Shown: piece after piece, positions 17,769-26,844 of the stretch
How the letters are laid out: each line of letters opens with the position of its first letter
Numbering within the stretch: position 1 is the stretch's first letter
Assembly: GCA_947452785.1 (NCBI GenBank)
Contig: CANGDZ010000039.1
Span: 1-34,212, forward strand
DNA length: 34,212 nucleotides
DNA from: Comamonadaceae bacterium
GTDB lineage: Bacteria > Pseudomonadota > Gammaproteobacteria > Burkholderiales > Burkholderiaceae_C
Direction: 5' to 3'
The notes under the pieces: generated by a model
The model's database searches: none
The model's input: only the letters and a program-made list of their open reading frames with translations
What the model was told of the DNA's origin: nothing
Position numbers and translations under genes: made by a program

Positions 17769-19196
17769 TCACATCGAGAAAATCTTACCTGGATTCATGA
17801 TGTTGTGCGGGTCCAGTGCGCGTTTGATGGTGCGCATCATGTCCACTGCGCCTTCACCGGTTTCGGTGCGCAAAAAGTCCATCTTGTGCAGGCCAATACC
17901 GTGCTCGCCGGTGCAGGTGCCGCCCAGCTTGAGCGCGCGGTGCACCAGTTGCTGGTTCAGCGCCTCGGCGGTGGCGCATTCTTGCGGGTTGTTCGGGTCG
18001 ATCAAATAACCAAAGTGGAAGTTGCCGTCGCCCACATGGCCGACCAAAAAATACGGAATGCCGCTGGCGTCGGTTTCAGCAATCGAGTCGAGCAGGCAGT
18101 CGGCGAGACGGCTGATGGGCACGCAGGTGTCGGTGCTGATGGCGCGGCAACCGGGCCGGCTTTGAAGCGCGGCAAAGTAGGCGTTGTGGCGTGCCGTCCA
18201 TAAACGCGTGCGCTCTTCGGGGGTGGTTGCCCATTCGAAGGCAGTGCCGCCAAACTCAGTGGCGATGTCTTGCACGGTCTCGGCTTGCTCTTTCACGCCG
18301 GCAGGTGAGCCGTGGAACTCCATCAACAGCATCGGCTCTTCGCGCAGACCCAGTTTAGCGTAGGCGTTGACCATGCGCACCGCATTGTGGTCAATCAATT
18401 CGACCCGCGCAATCGGCACGCCCAGCTGAATGGTTTGAATCACCGCACGCACCGCCGCCTCAATGCTAGGAAACGAGCAAATCGCGGCCGAAATGGCTTC
18501 GGGCAAGGGATACAGCTTGACGGTGATTTCGGTCATCACGCCCAAGGTGCCTTCGCTGCCGATCATCAAGCGCGTCAGGTCGTAGCCGGCGCTGGATTTT
18601 TTGGCGCGGGTGCCGGTGCGGATCACTTCGCCGCTGGCGGTCACCACTTCGAGGGCCAAGACGTTTTCGCGCATCGTGCCGTAGCGCACGGCGTTGGTAC
18701 CGCTGGCCCTCGTCGCGCTCATGCCGCCAATGGTGGCGTCAGCGCCCGGATCGATCGGAAAGAACAGGCCGGTGGATTTGATTTCTTCGTTCAACTGCTT
18801 GCGTGTCACGCCTGGTTGCACCACGACCAGCAAGTCTTCCGGGTTGATGGACAGCACCTTGTTCATGCGCATCAAGTCGATGCTGATGCCGCCTTGCACC
18901 GCCAACAAATGACCCTCCAAAGAAGAGCCCACGCCAAACGGAATCACCGGCACCTGGTACTGGGCGCACAGGCGCACCGCGTCCGACACGTCTTGGGTGG
19001 ACTCGGCAAACACCACGGCAGCGGGGGGCGGCACGGTGGTGAAGGCCGATTCGTCACGGCCGTGTTGCTCGCGCACCACCAAGGCGGTAGAACAGTTGAC
19101 GCCAAAGCGAGCTTTCAAAGCCTCGATCAAAGCTTCTGGAACGGCGCGTTGGGCTATTTCGGGGGCCAGGTGGGCGGTGTGGCTGGGCGCATTCAT
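17769..19196 (-). CDS. FAD-binding D-lactate dehydrogenase/glycolate oxidase-like protein
   Basis: The 475-residue flavoprotein belongs to the GlcD/D-lactate dehydrogenase (cytochrome) family. The PCMH-type FAD domain shows VPVIPFGVGSSLEGH (residues 82-96), PGADATIGGMSATRASGTNA near 150-169, and MIGSEGTLGV. The C-terminal cap has GHVGDGNFH and the metal/substrate-binding GEHGIG. It oxidises a 2-hydroxy acid such as D-lactate or glycolate and hands electrons to FAD. The substrate cannot be fixed from sequence. No glcE/glcF subunits adjoin it, which favours the stand-alone D-lactate type. It is convergent with kinase 2, with only three bases between stops. Confidence 0.9.
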   Translation of the reverse strand: MNAPSHTAHLAPEIAQRAVPEALIEALKARFGVNCSTALVVREQHGRDESAFTTVPPPAAVVFAESTQDVSDAVRLCAQYQVPVIPFGVGSSLEGHLLAVQGGISIDLMRMNKVLSINPEDLLVVVQPGVTRKQLNEEIKSTGLFFPIDPGADATIGGMSATRASGTNAVRYGTMRENVLALEVVTASGEVIRTGTRAKKSSAGYDLTRLMIGSEGTLGVMTEITVKLYPLPEAISAAICSFPSIEAAVRAVIQTIQLGVPIARVELIDHNAVRMVNAYAKLGLREEPMLLMEFHGSPAGVKEQAETVQDIATEFGGTAFEWATTPEERTRLWTARHNAYFAALQSRPGCRAISTDTCVPISRLADCLLDSIAETDASGIPYFLVGHVGDGNFHFGYLIDPNNPQECATAEALNQQLVHRALKLGGTCTGEHGIGLHKMDFLRTETGEGAVDMMRTIKRALDPHNIMNPGKIFSM

Positions 19197-19378
19197 GGGT
19201 TGTGTCTCCGTGGGGCTTGAGTTGCCTTGTGGTTCATAAGTCTACGCTTTTGAGCCCTTGGGCGCAGTCACGCACAGCGCAAGGACGCGTGTGACCTTGT
19301 CAGCGACATGCCGGGCGGACGCGGGCACAATGGCGTTCCATCTCACCGAACATTCAATCGAACCTTGCAAAGAGACTT

Positions 19379-19951
19379 ATGGGCCAACGTTTGACGCAAA
19401 TTTCCACCCGCACCGGCGACAACGGCACTACGGGTCTGGGCAACAACCTGCGCGTATCAAAAAATAGTTTGCGCGTGCACGCCATGGGCGAGGTGGACGA
19501 ACTCAACTCCCACATCGGCGTGCTGCTCTGCGAAGACATGTCGCCCGACGTGCGCGACGTGCTGGTGGAGGTGCAGCACCAGCTGTTTAATTTGGGGGGC
19601 GAGTTGTCCATCCCCGGTTTTGAGTTGCTCAAGGCCGATGCGGTGGCCGCGCTCGATGCGGCCTTGACCTATTACAACGCTCAACTGCCTAAGCTGCAAG
19701 AGTTCATCTTGCCCGCGGGCTCTCGTGGCGCGGCGCTGGCGCATGTGTGCCGCACCGTGGCACGCCGCGCCGAGCGGGCCGCGGTGGCGCTGGGCAACGA
19801 AGAGTCGCTGAACGAAACCCCCAAGCAGTACCTGAACCGCTTGTCGGACTTGATGTTTGTCTTGGCCCGCGTATTAAACCGCTTGAATGGCGGCGACGAT
19901 GTGTATTGGAAAAGTCAGCGCATGGCGCATAACACCGACGATGCGGCTTAA
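19379..19951 (+). CDS. Cob(I)yrinic acid a,c-diamide adenosyltransferase, PduO type
   Basis: The 190-residue enzyme transfers adenosyl from ATP to cob(I)alamin to make coenzyme B12. The ATP-binding N-terminus TRTGDNGTTGLGNN (residues 10-23) is diagnostic of the PduO type. The conserved EVDELNSHIG, the helix VCRTVARRAER (123-133) with the essential Arg residues, and the C-terminal LNRLSDLMFVLAR are also present. It makes cofactor for enzymes such as methylmalonyl-CoA mutase, none of which is in this window. Its stop overlaps the start of the small exported protein downstream. Confidence 0.94.
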   Translation: MGQRLTQISTRTGDNGTTGLGNNLRVSKNSLRVHAMGEVDELNSHIGVLLCEDMSPDVRDVLVEVQHQLFNLGGELSIPGFELLKADAVAALDAALTYYNAQLPKLQEFILPAGSRGAALAHVCRTVARRAERAAVALGNEESLNETPKQYLNRLSDLMFVLARVLNRLNGGDDVYWKSQRMAHNTDDAA

Positions 19952-20285
19952 CTGCAAAGGCGTAATGGCTGCGGGCTGGATGGCGTTTTCAGCGCTGGCC
20001 AGCAGCGCAGCCGCTTCGGCCGAAACTTTGCGGCTGGAATGCGCGGTCGTCTATATGCCCGCCCGCAGCACCTGGGTGCGCACCTTGGCCTTGACGTTGC
20101 AGGACCAACAAGTCCAGTCTTTGACGATCGATGGCGTGGTGCCTCATGCTTTTGCGTGGAACGGCGCGCTCTTGATCACCGCCATCGACAACGAGCGCAT
20201 TCAAATCGATGTGGCGCAGCGGCAATGGCAAAGCGACTACCGTGGCCATGCTTCGGGTCAAGGGCGTTGCGACGCTGTGGAGTGA
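19941..20285 (+). CDS. Small exported protein of unknown function
   Basis: The 114-residue product starts at MRLNCKGVMAAGWMAF, overlapping the adenosyltransferase stop by 11 bases. A signal peptide with a cleavage site after about residue 27 (SSAAASA) is likely. An alternative ATG at 19965 leaves the signal core intact. The mature part of roughly 87 residues has two Cys (near its start and end, possibly one disulfide) and alternating hydrophobic residues suggesting beta strands. I do not recognise a family. The overlap suggests cotranscription with the upstream gene. Confidence 0.6.
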   Translation: MRLNCKGVMAAGWMAFSALASSAAASAETLRLECAVVYMPARSTWVRTLALTLQDQQVQSLTIDGVVPHAFAWNGALLITAIDNERIQIDVAQRQWQSDYRGHASGQGRCDAVE

Positions 20286-20398
20286 ACGCATCGCGCAGCG
20301 CCTTGATAAGGCCCCGCACCCAAACGCTGTCGCCAAGGTGCATCGCACGCGGGTTTTCCGGGTGACAAGGCGTCAGCGCCACTGCTACCCTTGTGCTC

Positions 20399-22543
20399 AT
20401 GAATGCAAGCTCTACCCCTCACGCGCCCGCAGACCCGATCGCCCCGTTTGCGCCTCAAATTCGGCTGTATCAAGACTGGCTGAAGGAGCACCTGGGCCTG
20501 TCGTTTGAGACCTACAACGAGCTGTGGCAATGGTCGATCACGGACCTGGATGCATTTTGGCAAAGTATTTGGGACTATTTCGACATGCGCTCGCCGACAC
20601 CCCACAGTCAGGTGCTGGCCAAAAACGCCATGCCTGGCGGGCAATGGTTTCCCGGGGCCCAATTCAACTATGCGCAGCAGGTGTTGCGCCATGTGCAACC
20701 GGCCGATCAGGCCGGATTCATGGCCCTGATTTGCCGCAACGAAAAAGGCCAACACAGCGAAATGTCCTGGCCTGAGCTGCGGCGCCAAGTGGCTTCCATG
20801 GCCTTGCATTTGAAGGCCCATGGTTTGCAGCCCGGCGACCGCGTGGCGGCGTACTTGCCGAACATTCCCGAAGCCATGGTGGCCTTTTTGGCCACCGTCA
20901 GTGTGGGCGGGGTGTGGAGCATTTGCGCGCCCGACATGGGCACGCTGGCGGTGCTGGACCGCTTCAAGCAAATTGAGCCCAAGGTGCTGATCGCGGTGGA
21001 TGGCGTCACCTATGGCGGGCGCGACCACGACCGCATGACCGTGGTGCAAGAGCTGGTCGACGCCCTGCCTTCGGTACAACATGTGATCATTCACGACAAC
21101 CTGGGGACCGCCGATTTGGCCAGCAGCGAGGTGGCCAGCGCTGTGCGCATGGCACAGACCACGCAGCAGCATGGCGCTGAAGTCGAAGCCTTTGAGCCGA
21201 TGTGGCTGCCTTTTGACCATCCTTTGTGGATCGTGTATTCCAGCGGCACCACCGGCTTGCCCAAGCCGATAGTGCATGGCCACGGCGGCACGGTGATCGT
21301 GGCGTTGGCTTTGAAAATACTGCACAACGACATTGGCTGCAGCTACCACCCCAACTCATGGGGCGAGCGCTACCACTGGTACAGCTCCACAGGCTGGGTG
21401 ATGTGGAACGCGCAACTGGGCGGCTTGCTCAACGGCACCACCTGCATCATTTACGACGGCAACCCCGGCGGCAGCAAAGACAACCCCGATTGGGGCACGC
21501 TGTGGCGCTTTGCGGCCGAAATGAAAGTGACGTTCTTCGGCGCCGGCGCGGCCTTTTTTGCCAACTGCCACAAGGCGGGCGTGGACCTGACCCAATGCGG
21601 CGACTTGTCGAGCGTGCGCGCTTTGGGCACCACGGGCTCGCCCTTGTCGCCGGACACCCAAAATTGGGGCACCGAGCAGTTTCGCCGTGTGGCGCAAACC
21701 TTTGCGCCCGAGCAGCATGTGCCCGACATTTGGTGGTGCAATATTTCGGGCGGCACCGATTTTTGTGGCGCCTTCATCGGCGGCAACCGCGAGTTGCCGC
21801 AAGAAGCGGGCGTGATGCAATGCCGCTTGCTCGGCTGCGCGGTCGAAGCCTGGAACGAAGCCGGCGAGCCGGTGCTGGGCGAAGTGGGCGAGTTGGTGTG
21901 TACCCAGCCCATACCGTCCATGCCCTTGTATTTTTGGGGCGACCAGGGCAACGCCCGGTATCTCGCCAGTTACTTTGAGATGTACCCCGCCGGTCACGGC
22001 CGCAAACCCGGTGGCGGTGACGCTGGCCCGGAAATGGGCGGCGTTTGGCGCCACGGCGATTGGTTGCGCATCGGCACGCCCGAAGCTGGCGGCGAGGGCT
22101 GTGTGATTTTTGGCCGCAGCGATGCCACCATCAACCGCCACGGCCTGCGCATGGGCACCAGCGAGCTGTACAGCGCGGTGGAGGCCTTACCTGAAGTGAT
22201 GGACAGCATGGTGGTGGACTTGGAATACCTGGGCCGCGAAAGCTATATGCCTTTGTTTGTGGTGCTGCGCAGCGGCACCACTATGGACGCAGCCTTGCAA
22301 GCCAAGATCAACAACGCGATCAAAACGGCACTCAGCCCGCGCTTCATTCCCAACGAAATGTTTCAGGTGGCGGAAATCCCGCGCACTCTGTCCGGTAAAA
22401 AGCAGGAGTTGCCCATCAAAAAACTGATGCTGGGCCAGCCGCTGGAAAAGGTGGTGAACAAAGACGCCATGGCCAACCCCGGTTGCTTGGATTGGTATGT
22501 GGCTTTGGCTCAAACGCACTTGGCCAAGGCGGCGGCGCACTGA
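20399..22543 (+). CDS. aacS: Acetoacetyl-CoA synthetase
   Basis: The 714-residue ATP-dependent ligase activates acetoacetate to acetoacetyl-CoA, linking ketone or polyhydroxybutyrate turnover to central metabolism. It has an N-terminal acetyl-CoA-synthetase-like domain (WSITDLDAFWQSIWDYF), the AMP-binding P-loop YSSGTTGLPKP (residues 280-290), and WWCNISGGTDFCGAF, typical of the acetoacetate-specific branch. The C-terminal catalytic lysine region LSGKKQELPIKK (Lys667 or Lys668) is also present. Length and motifs fit AacS rather than Acs. ATG 20399 is preferred over a GTG two codons upstream. Confidence 0.93.
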   Translation: MNASSTPHAPADPIAPFAPQIRLYQDWLKEHLGLSFETYNELWQWSITDLDAFWQSIWDYFDMRSPTPHSQVLAKNAMPGGQWFPGAQFNYAQQVLRHVQPADQAGFMALICRNEKGQHSEMSWPELRRQVASMALHLKAHGLQPGDRVAAYLPNIPEAMVAFLATVSVGGVWSICAPDMGTLAVLDRFKQIEPKVLIAVDGVTYGGRDHDRMTVVQELVDALPSVQHVIIHDNLGTADLASSEVASAVRMAQTTQQHGAEVEAFEPMWLPFDHPLWIVYSSGTTGLPKPIVHGHGGTVIVALALKILHNDIGCSYHPNSWGERYHWYSSTGWVMWNAQLGGLLNGTTCIIYDGNPGGSKDNPDWGTLWRFAAEMKVTFFGAGAAFFANCHKAGVDLTQCGDLSSVRALGTTGSPLSPDTQNWGTEQFRRVAQTFAPEQHVPDIWWCNISGGTDFCGAFIGGNRELPQEAGVMQCRLLGCAVEAWNEAGEPVLGEVGELVCTQPIPSMPLYFWGDQGNARYLASYFEMYPAGHGRKPGGGDAGPEMGGVWRHGDWLRIGTPEAGGEGCVIFGRSDATINRHGLRMGTSELYSAVEALPEVMDSMVVDLEYLGRESYMPLFVVLRSGTTMDAALQAKINNAIKTALSPRFIPNEMFQVAEIPRTLSGKKQELPIKKLMLGQPLEKVVNKDAMANPGCLDWYVALAQTHLAKAAAH

Positions 22544-22565
22544 AGCGGGTGCGGGTCACGGCGCC

Positions 22566-23825
22566 TTAGGTGTTCTCGGGCAACACCTTGGCGGGGCGGT
22601 GTCGCTGCGCCCGGTAAATCGACGCCCGACCCGAAAACAAATAGCTCACTGCGCAGGCCAGGGCGGCAAACGCACCCACCTCAAAGCCAAACAACTCCAT
22701 GGCCATGACGGTACAGGCCAAAGGGGTGTTGGCGGCACCGGCGAATACCGCTACAAACCCGACGGCAGCCATTAGGCCCACCGGCATTTGCAATAAAGGC
22801 GCCAAGGCGTTGCCCAGTGTGGCCCCGATGTAGAACAGCGGCGTGACCTCTCCTCCTTTGAAACCCGCGCCCAAAGAGGCCACGGTCAGGGCGAGCTTGG
22901 CTGCAAAGTCCCAAGGTGCCAGAGGCTGCGAAAACGCCTCAACGATGACGGGAATTCCCAAGCCGATGTAACGGTCGGCCTGGCCCCACCAAACGATGGC
23001 GGCGATCAGCGCGCCACCTATCAAGGGCCGCAAGGGCGCGTACGGGATGAGCTGTTTCATCCACGCGCTCAGGCCATGGGTGCTGATGGCAAACACGCGC
23101 CCGGTCAGGCCCATCAGGCCGCCGGCCAAGACCATGGCGGTCAGGCTCCACGTGCTGAGTGTGGGCAGGCTGCCTGCGCTGTAAAGCGTGTGCTGCACGC
23201 CCCACCACAGGCCCACGTGGTCCGCGGCCACCGCCGCCACCATACAAGGGAGCAAGGCGGCCCAGCGCATGTGGCGCAGCGCTGGACCGGCCAACACCTC
23301 AAGCGCAAACACCGCGCCGGCCAGTGGCGTGCCAAAGACTGAAGCAAAGCCCGCAGCGATGCCCGTCATCAACACCACCCGGCGTTGCGGCGCAGACAAC
23401 TTGAATTGGTGGCAAAGCTGATCGGCCAAGGCGCCGCCCATTTGCACCGCCGTACCCTCGCGCCCGACCGAGGCGCCGAACAGATGCGAGACCACGGTGC
23501 TGCCCAAAATCAGCGGCGCCATGCGCAGCGGCACGACTTGGCGAGGGTCGTGAATTTCATCGATCAGCAGGTTGTTGCCCGCGTCCACCGAGCGCCCCCA
23601 TTTCAGGTACAGCCCGCCCACGGCAAAACCCGCGAAAGGCAAACCCAGAATCAACCAGCGGTGCGCCTCACGTGTGTGCGTGGCCCAGTCCAAAGAAAAC
23701 AAAAACAGCGCGGACGCTGAGCCTGCCAGGACGGCAACCCCCAGGCACAGACATAGCAACAAGCCCGCGGCGCGTGCTTTGCTTAAGAAAAAATACAAGC
23801 TTGGCAATCCAAAAAACCTATTCAC
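22566..23825 (-). CDS. CLC-type transporter, likely CLC-F fluoride/proton antiporter
   Basis: The 419-residue multi-span membrane protein is of the CLC family. Its ion-site motifs are not the chloride ones (GSGIP, GREGP, GxFxP). It has GNNLLID (residues 83-89), GREGTAVQ (121-128, gating Glu123) and GGEVTPLF (325-331, Glu326 and Thr328). From memory these match the fluoride-exporting CLC-F clade with Asn at the Ser position; in the known CLC-F structure the equivalent pair is Glu318/Thr320, 200 residues after the gating Glu (203 here). The start is GTG with a weak ribosome site, 30 bases after the SoxZ-like gene on the same strand. No fluoride riboswitch was seen in that gap. Confidence 0.8.
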   Translation of the reverse strand: MNRFFGLPSLYFFLSKARAAGLLLCLCLGVAVLAGSASALFLFSLDWATHTREAHRWLILGLPFAGFAVGGLYLKWGRSVDAGNNLLIDEIHDPRQVVPLRMAPLILGSTVVSHLFGASVGREGTAVQMGGALADQLCHQFKLSAPQRRVVLMTGIAAGFASVFGTPLAGAVFALEVLAGPALRHMRWAALLPCMVAAVAADHVGLWWGVQHTLYSAGSLPTLSTWSLTAMVLAGGLMGLTGRVFAISTHGLSAWMKQLIPYAPLRPLIGGALIAAIVWWGQADRYIGLGIPVIVEAFSQPLAPWDFAAKLALTVASLGAGFKGGEVTPLFYIGATLGNALAPLLQMPVGLMAAVGFVAVFAGAANTPLACTVMAMELFGFEVGAFAALACAVSYLFSGRASIYRAQRHRPAKVLPENT

Positions 23826-23855
23826 TCGGAACGCAGGAAAAAGTGAGGCAATGAG

Positions 23856-24176
23856 TCATATCACGTTGAAGGTTTGCGTCAGCACACCTTGAAGTCCGCG
23901 GTCGTCCAGCCATTCGGCCCTGAACTCGGCTGTTTGATCGGCGCGCAGGTAAAACTCAAAGTAGGGATTGGTCGCAATGCCGGAAGACGGTTCCACGCGC
24001 AACACCTCTTGTTGGCCCAGTGTACAGGTCAGTTGCCGGATCACGTTGCGGGGCACCAGTTTCCCGCTGAGGTCTTGCAAATAGCCCGTGTCCATGGGGT
24101 GTTGAATCGACAAGCGCACCTTCACCACATCGCCCTCGGTGATCCGATCGGGCCATTGCACGCGAGCGATGGCCAT
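23856..24176 (-). CDS. soxZ: SoxZ-like carrier subunit
   Basis: The 106-residue protein starts MAIARVQWPDRITEGD and is a complete SoxZ domain: VVKVRLSIQHPMDTG, then VPRNVIRQLTC, then a segment around NPYFEFYLRA, ending in a beta strand. SoxZ pairs with SoxY, which carries sulfur intermediates on a C-terminal Cys in the periplasm. Like other SoxZ it has no signal peptide and would be exported with Tat-targeted SoxY. It lies two bases after the SoxY-like gene. No SoxA, B, C, D or X genes are in the window, so thiosulfate oxidation as such is not shown. Confidence 0.82.
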   Translation of the reverse strand: MAIARVQWPDRITEGDVVKVRLSIQHPMDTGYLQDLSGKLVPRNVIRQLTCTLGQQEVLRVEPSSGIATNPYFEFYLRADQTAEFRAEWLDDRGLQGVLTQTFNVI

Positions 24177-24178
24177 GG

Positions 24179-24664
24179 TCAAGAGGCGTCCACGCAAGCA
24201 GATTCCGTGACGATGATTTCCATGCGGTCGTAACGGAACTCGCCGCTCGACAGTCGGGCCAACGCCACCACGTCCTGTGTGCCGGCCAAGCGCACCCGCG
24301 TGCTGATCTCGGCGCGGCCATTCCATGGCCCCAAATGAAATACCGCCATGTGGGAGACAGGGTTTCGCTGCGACAAGAGATGCACATGCGTCACATGGTC
24401 TTGCGTGGTCATCGGGCTGATCACCTGGACTTGCATCGGCACCAAGGAGCCGTTTTCGGCGAGGATGGGCGCGGTCAGCATGACATCCATTTTCACCAGT
24501 TTGGCTCCAGCAACCCAGGGCTTCACCATCTCTTCAAAAGACAGCAGATGCCCGGAATTCATTTGCTGGCCATGCGCAGAGCGCACCCCCGCGGCAATCC
24601 AGGGCACTCCGCTCAGCAAGAGACCCATCAGCCCTCGGCGCCTTGCGTATCCCCTTCGGTTCAT
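24179..24664 (-). CDS. soxY: SoxY-like carrier subunit with non-canonical C-terminus
   Basis: The 161-residue protein starts [16 protein letters not shown], a twin-arginine-like signal with RRR before a hydrophobic stretch. The mature part is SoxY-like: VPMQVQVISPMTTQDHV, LLSQRNP, VFHLGPWNGRAEISTRVRLA. Canonical SoxY ends with the flexible GGCGG tail whose Cys binds the sulfur chain. Here the end is ITESACVDAS in outline, with Cys157 four residues from the end and no flanking glycines. The ATG overlaps the stop of the molybdopterin subunit gene (ATGA), so translation is probably coupled to that enzyme. Confidence 0.82.
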   Translation of the reverse strand: MNRRGYARRRGLMGLLLSGVPWIAAGVRSAHGQQMNSGHLLSFEEMVKPWVAGAKLVKMDVMLTAPILAENGSLVPMQVQVISPMTTQDHVTHVHLLSQRNPVSHMAVFHLGPWNGRAEISTRVRLAGTQDVVALARLSSGEFRYDRMEIIVTESACVDAS

Positions 24665-26844
24665 GCCGTCTTGCCTTGTACCCTTGCCAAACTCAAGCCA
24701 TGGTTTTTCAAAGGCAAAGAGCGGATGCGTTTGCCCAGTGCCGCAGAAATGGCATTCACCAGGGCCGGCGCCAAGGGCGCCTGCGCGGGTTCGCCGACGC
24801 CGCCCCAAAAGCCGCCGGTGGGGGCAATCACCACCTCGACCTTGGGCATTTCGTTCAAGCGCATCATGCGGTAGTCATGAAAGTTCGATTGCTCGACACG
24901 GCCTTCCTTGATGGTGTTTTCGCCCCAGAAGATGGCGGTCAGGCCATGCACCACGCTGCCCTGGAACTGCGCCACGATGTTGTCGGGGTTGACGGCATAC
25001 CCGGGGTCGATGCCAATCACCACGCGGTGGATCTTGACCTCGTTCTTGGCGTTGACGGAAACCTCGCACACACACGCGGTCCAGCTGCCATAGCCTTCGG
25101 TTTCGGCCACGCCGCGAAACACCCCTGGGGGCAAGGCGCTGCCCCAGCCTGCGGCTTTGGTCACGGCCTCCAAAATGCTGCGGTCGCGTTTGGACTTTTC
25201 GTTGTTGGGCAGCATGGCCAGACGAAAGGCCACCGGGTCTTTGCCTGCGGCTTGAGCCAACTCGTCAATGAAGCATTCGCGCCCATAGGGGTTTTGCGAG
25301 TGCCCCACCGAGCGCCAGAAGCCCACGGGCACATTGGTGTTGCGCTGCGCGTAATCAACCAAAGTGTTGGGAATGTCGTAGGGGTGGTCATTGAAACTTG
25401 CGACTGCCTGACCGTCAATGCCTTTGGGCAAAGGCAGCTTGAGCAGCGTGGCCAGAATCGACGGCGCGCTGACTCGGATGTGCAGCGCGTCGACTTTGCC
25501 GCTGGCGTCCAGTCCGGCCTTGAAGCGCATCAGGCTGGCGGGGCGGTACAGGCCGTGCTGGATTTCTTCTTCGCGTGTCCACAGCATCTTGACGGGTTTG
25601 CCCGCCATGGCCTTGGCAATCATGACGGCCTGGCGTGTGAAGTCTTGGGGGCTCTTGCGGCCCAGACCGCCGCCCAGTTGCACCGGATGCACTTTCACAT
25701 TCGGCTGGGGCACGCCGGCCGTGGCCGCGCCCACAGCCAAGGTGGCCTCAGGGTTTTGGGTGGACGACCAGATCTCCAACTTGTCCCCCTGTAGCCAAGC
25801 GGTGCACACCATGGGCTCCATGGTGGCGTGGGCCAAATAGGGCGTGAAGTAATCAGCCCCCACCACTTTGGCCGCCTTGCTCAAGGCTTCAGCCGTATTG
25901 CCGTCGTTGCGGGCTACGGCCAGTTCAGTTTGCTCCATGCCTGCTTTGAAGTGGGCCATGATGGCCGCGCTGCTCAGCGTGCCGTGCTCGCCCACATCCC
26001 AATCCACCACCACTTCGCGCAAAGCCTCTTTGGCGCGCCACCAGTTGTCAGCCACCACGGCCACAAACTCGCCCAGGTTCAGGACCTTGACGATGCCTCG
26101 GCGGTTCTCCACCTTGGACGCGTCCATGCTTTTGACCTTGCCGTTGAACACGGGGCAAGCGGCAACTGCCGCATGCAGCATGCCGGGCAATTGTGTGTCG
26201 ATGCCATAACGGATGCGACCGGCCACGATATCTGGAATGTCCACGCGGGCAATCGGTTTGCCGATCAGGACCCAGTCTTTCGGGTCTTTGAGCTGGACCT
26301 CTTTGGGCGCTTCGAGTTGGGCGGCGGCCGCCGCCAATTGGCCGTAACTCAGGCTGCGTTTGCTTGGCGCATGGCTTACTTTACTCAGCGCCGCCTTGCA
26401 TTCAGCGGCCGGAACGCCCCATTGTTGGGCGGCGGCGGCGATCAGCATGTGGCGCGCGGTGGCGCCGGCTTTGCGCAGGTACTCCTGCGAGTTGCGAATC
26501 GTGCGACTGCCCACTGAGGCCATGTCGCCATAAGCCCGTTTGGTGCGCAAATTCTCATGGGCTGTGGCGTATTCGACGCGGACTTTTTTCCAGTCGGCAT
26601 CGAGTTCCTCGGCAATGATCATGGGCGCGGACGTCATGCTGCCTTGGCCCATTTCGGCGCGCGCGTAGCGGATGACGATGGTGTCGTTGGGCTCGATCTC
26701 AACCCAGACATTGAGCTGCGGGGCGTTGGCCGCGCTGGCCCGCTCGGGCACAAAAAATCCCAAAGACAAACCCGCTGTCGTGCCGCTGGTGACTTTGAGG
26801 AAATGGCGCCGGTCCATGCCGGCGTTCAAGCTGAGTTTGTTCAT
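24661..26844 (-). CDS. Molybdopterin-binding subunit of a xanthine dehydrogenase-family hydroxylase (IorB-like)
   Basis: The 727-residue large subunit starts [20 protein letters not shown], a Tat signal (DRRHFLK), so it acts in the periplasm. It resembles the isoquinoline 1-oxidoreductase beta subunit, with two aldehyde oxidase-type domains. The motifs visible are [31 protein letters not shown] and, near the C-terminus, [13 protein letters not shown], whose Glu is the catalytic base in the family. The enzymes hydroxylate N-heterocycles or aldehydes with water at a Mo-molybdopterin cytosine centre. Substrate unknown. It overlaps the 2Fe-2S subunit gene and the SoxY-like gene by four bases each. 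Confidence 0.92.
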   Translation of the reverse strand: MNKLSLNAGMDRRHFLKVTSGTTAGLSLGFFVPERASAANAPQLNVWVEIEPNDTIVIRYARAEMGQGSMTSAPMIIAEELDADWKKVRVEYATAHENLRTKRAYGDMASVGSRTIRNSQEYLRKAGATARHMLIAAAAQQWGVPAAECKAALSKVSHAPSKRSLSYGQLAAAAAQLEAPKEVQLKDPKDWVLIGKPIARVDIPDIVAGRIRYGIDTQLPGMLHAAVAACPVFNGKVKSMDASKVENRRGIVKVLNLGEFVAVVADNWWRAKEALREVVVDWDVGEHGTLSSAAIMAHFKAGMEQTELAVARNDGNTAEALSKAAKVVGADYFTPYLAHATMEPMVCTAWLQGDKLEIWSSTQNPEATLAVGAATAGVPQPNVKVHPVQLGGGLGRKSPQDFTRQAVMIAKAMAGKPVKMLWTREEEIQHGLYRPASLMRFKAGLDASGKVDALHIRVSAPSILATLLKLPLPKGIDGQAVASFNDHPYDIPNTLVDYAQRNTNVPVGFWRSVGHSQNPYGRECFIDELAQAAGKDPVAFRLAMLPNNEKSKRDRSILEAVTKAAGWGSALPPGVFRGVAETEGYGSWTACVCEVSVNAKNEVKIHRVVIGIDPGYAVNPDNIVAQFQGSVVHGLTAIFWGENTIKEGRVEQSNFHDYRMMRLNEMPKVEVVIAPTGGFWGGVGEPAQAPLAPALVNAISAALGKRIRSLPLKNHGLSLARVQGKTA

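Noticed and set aside
20258..21349. Minus-strand open frame (363 codons) opposite acetoacetyl-CoA synthetase
   Set aside because: Antisense shadow with biased composition; the plus-strand gene has all its motifs.
23826..23855. Possible fluoride riboswitch before the CLC gene
   Set aside because: The gap is too short and shows no match to the crcB-motif pseudoknot.
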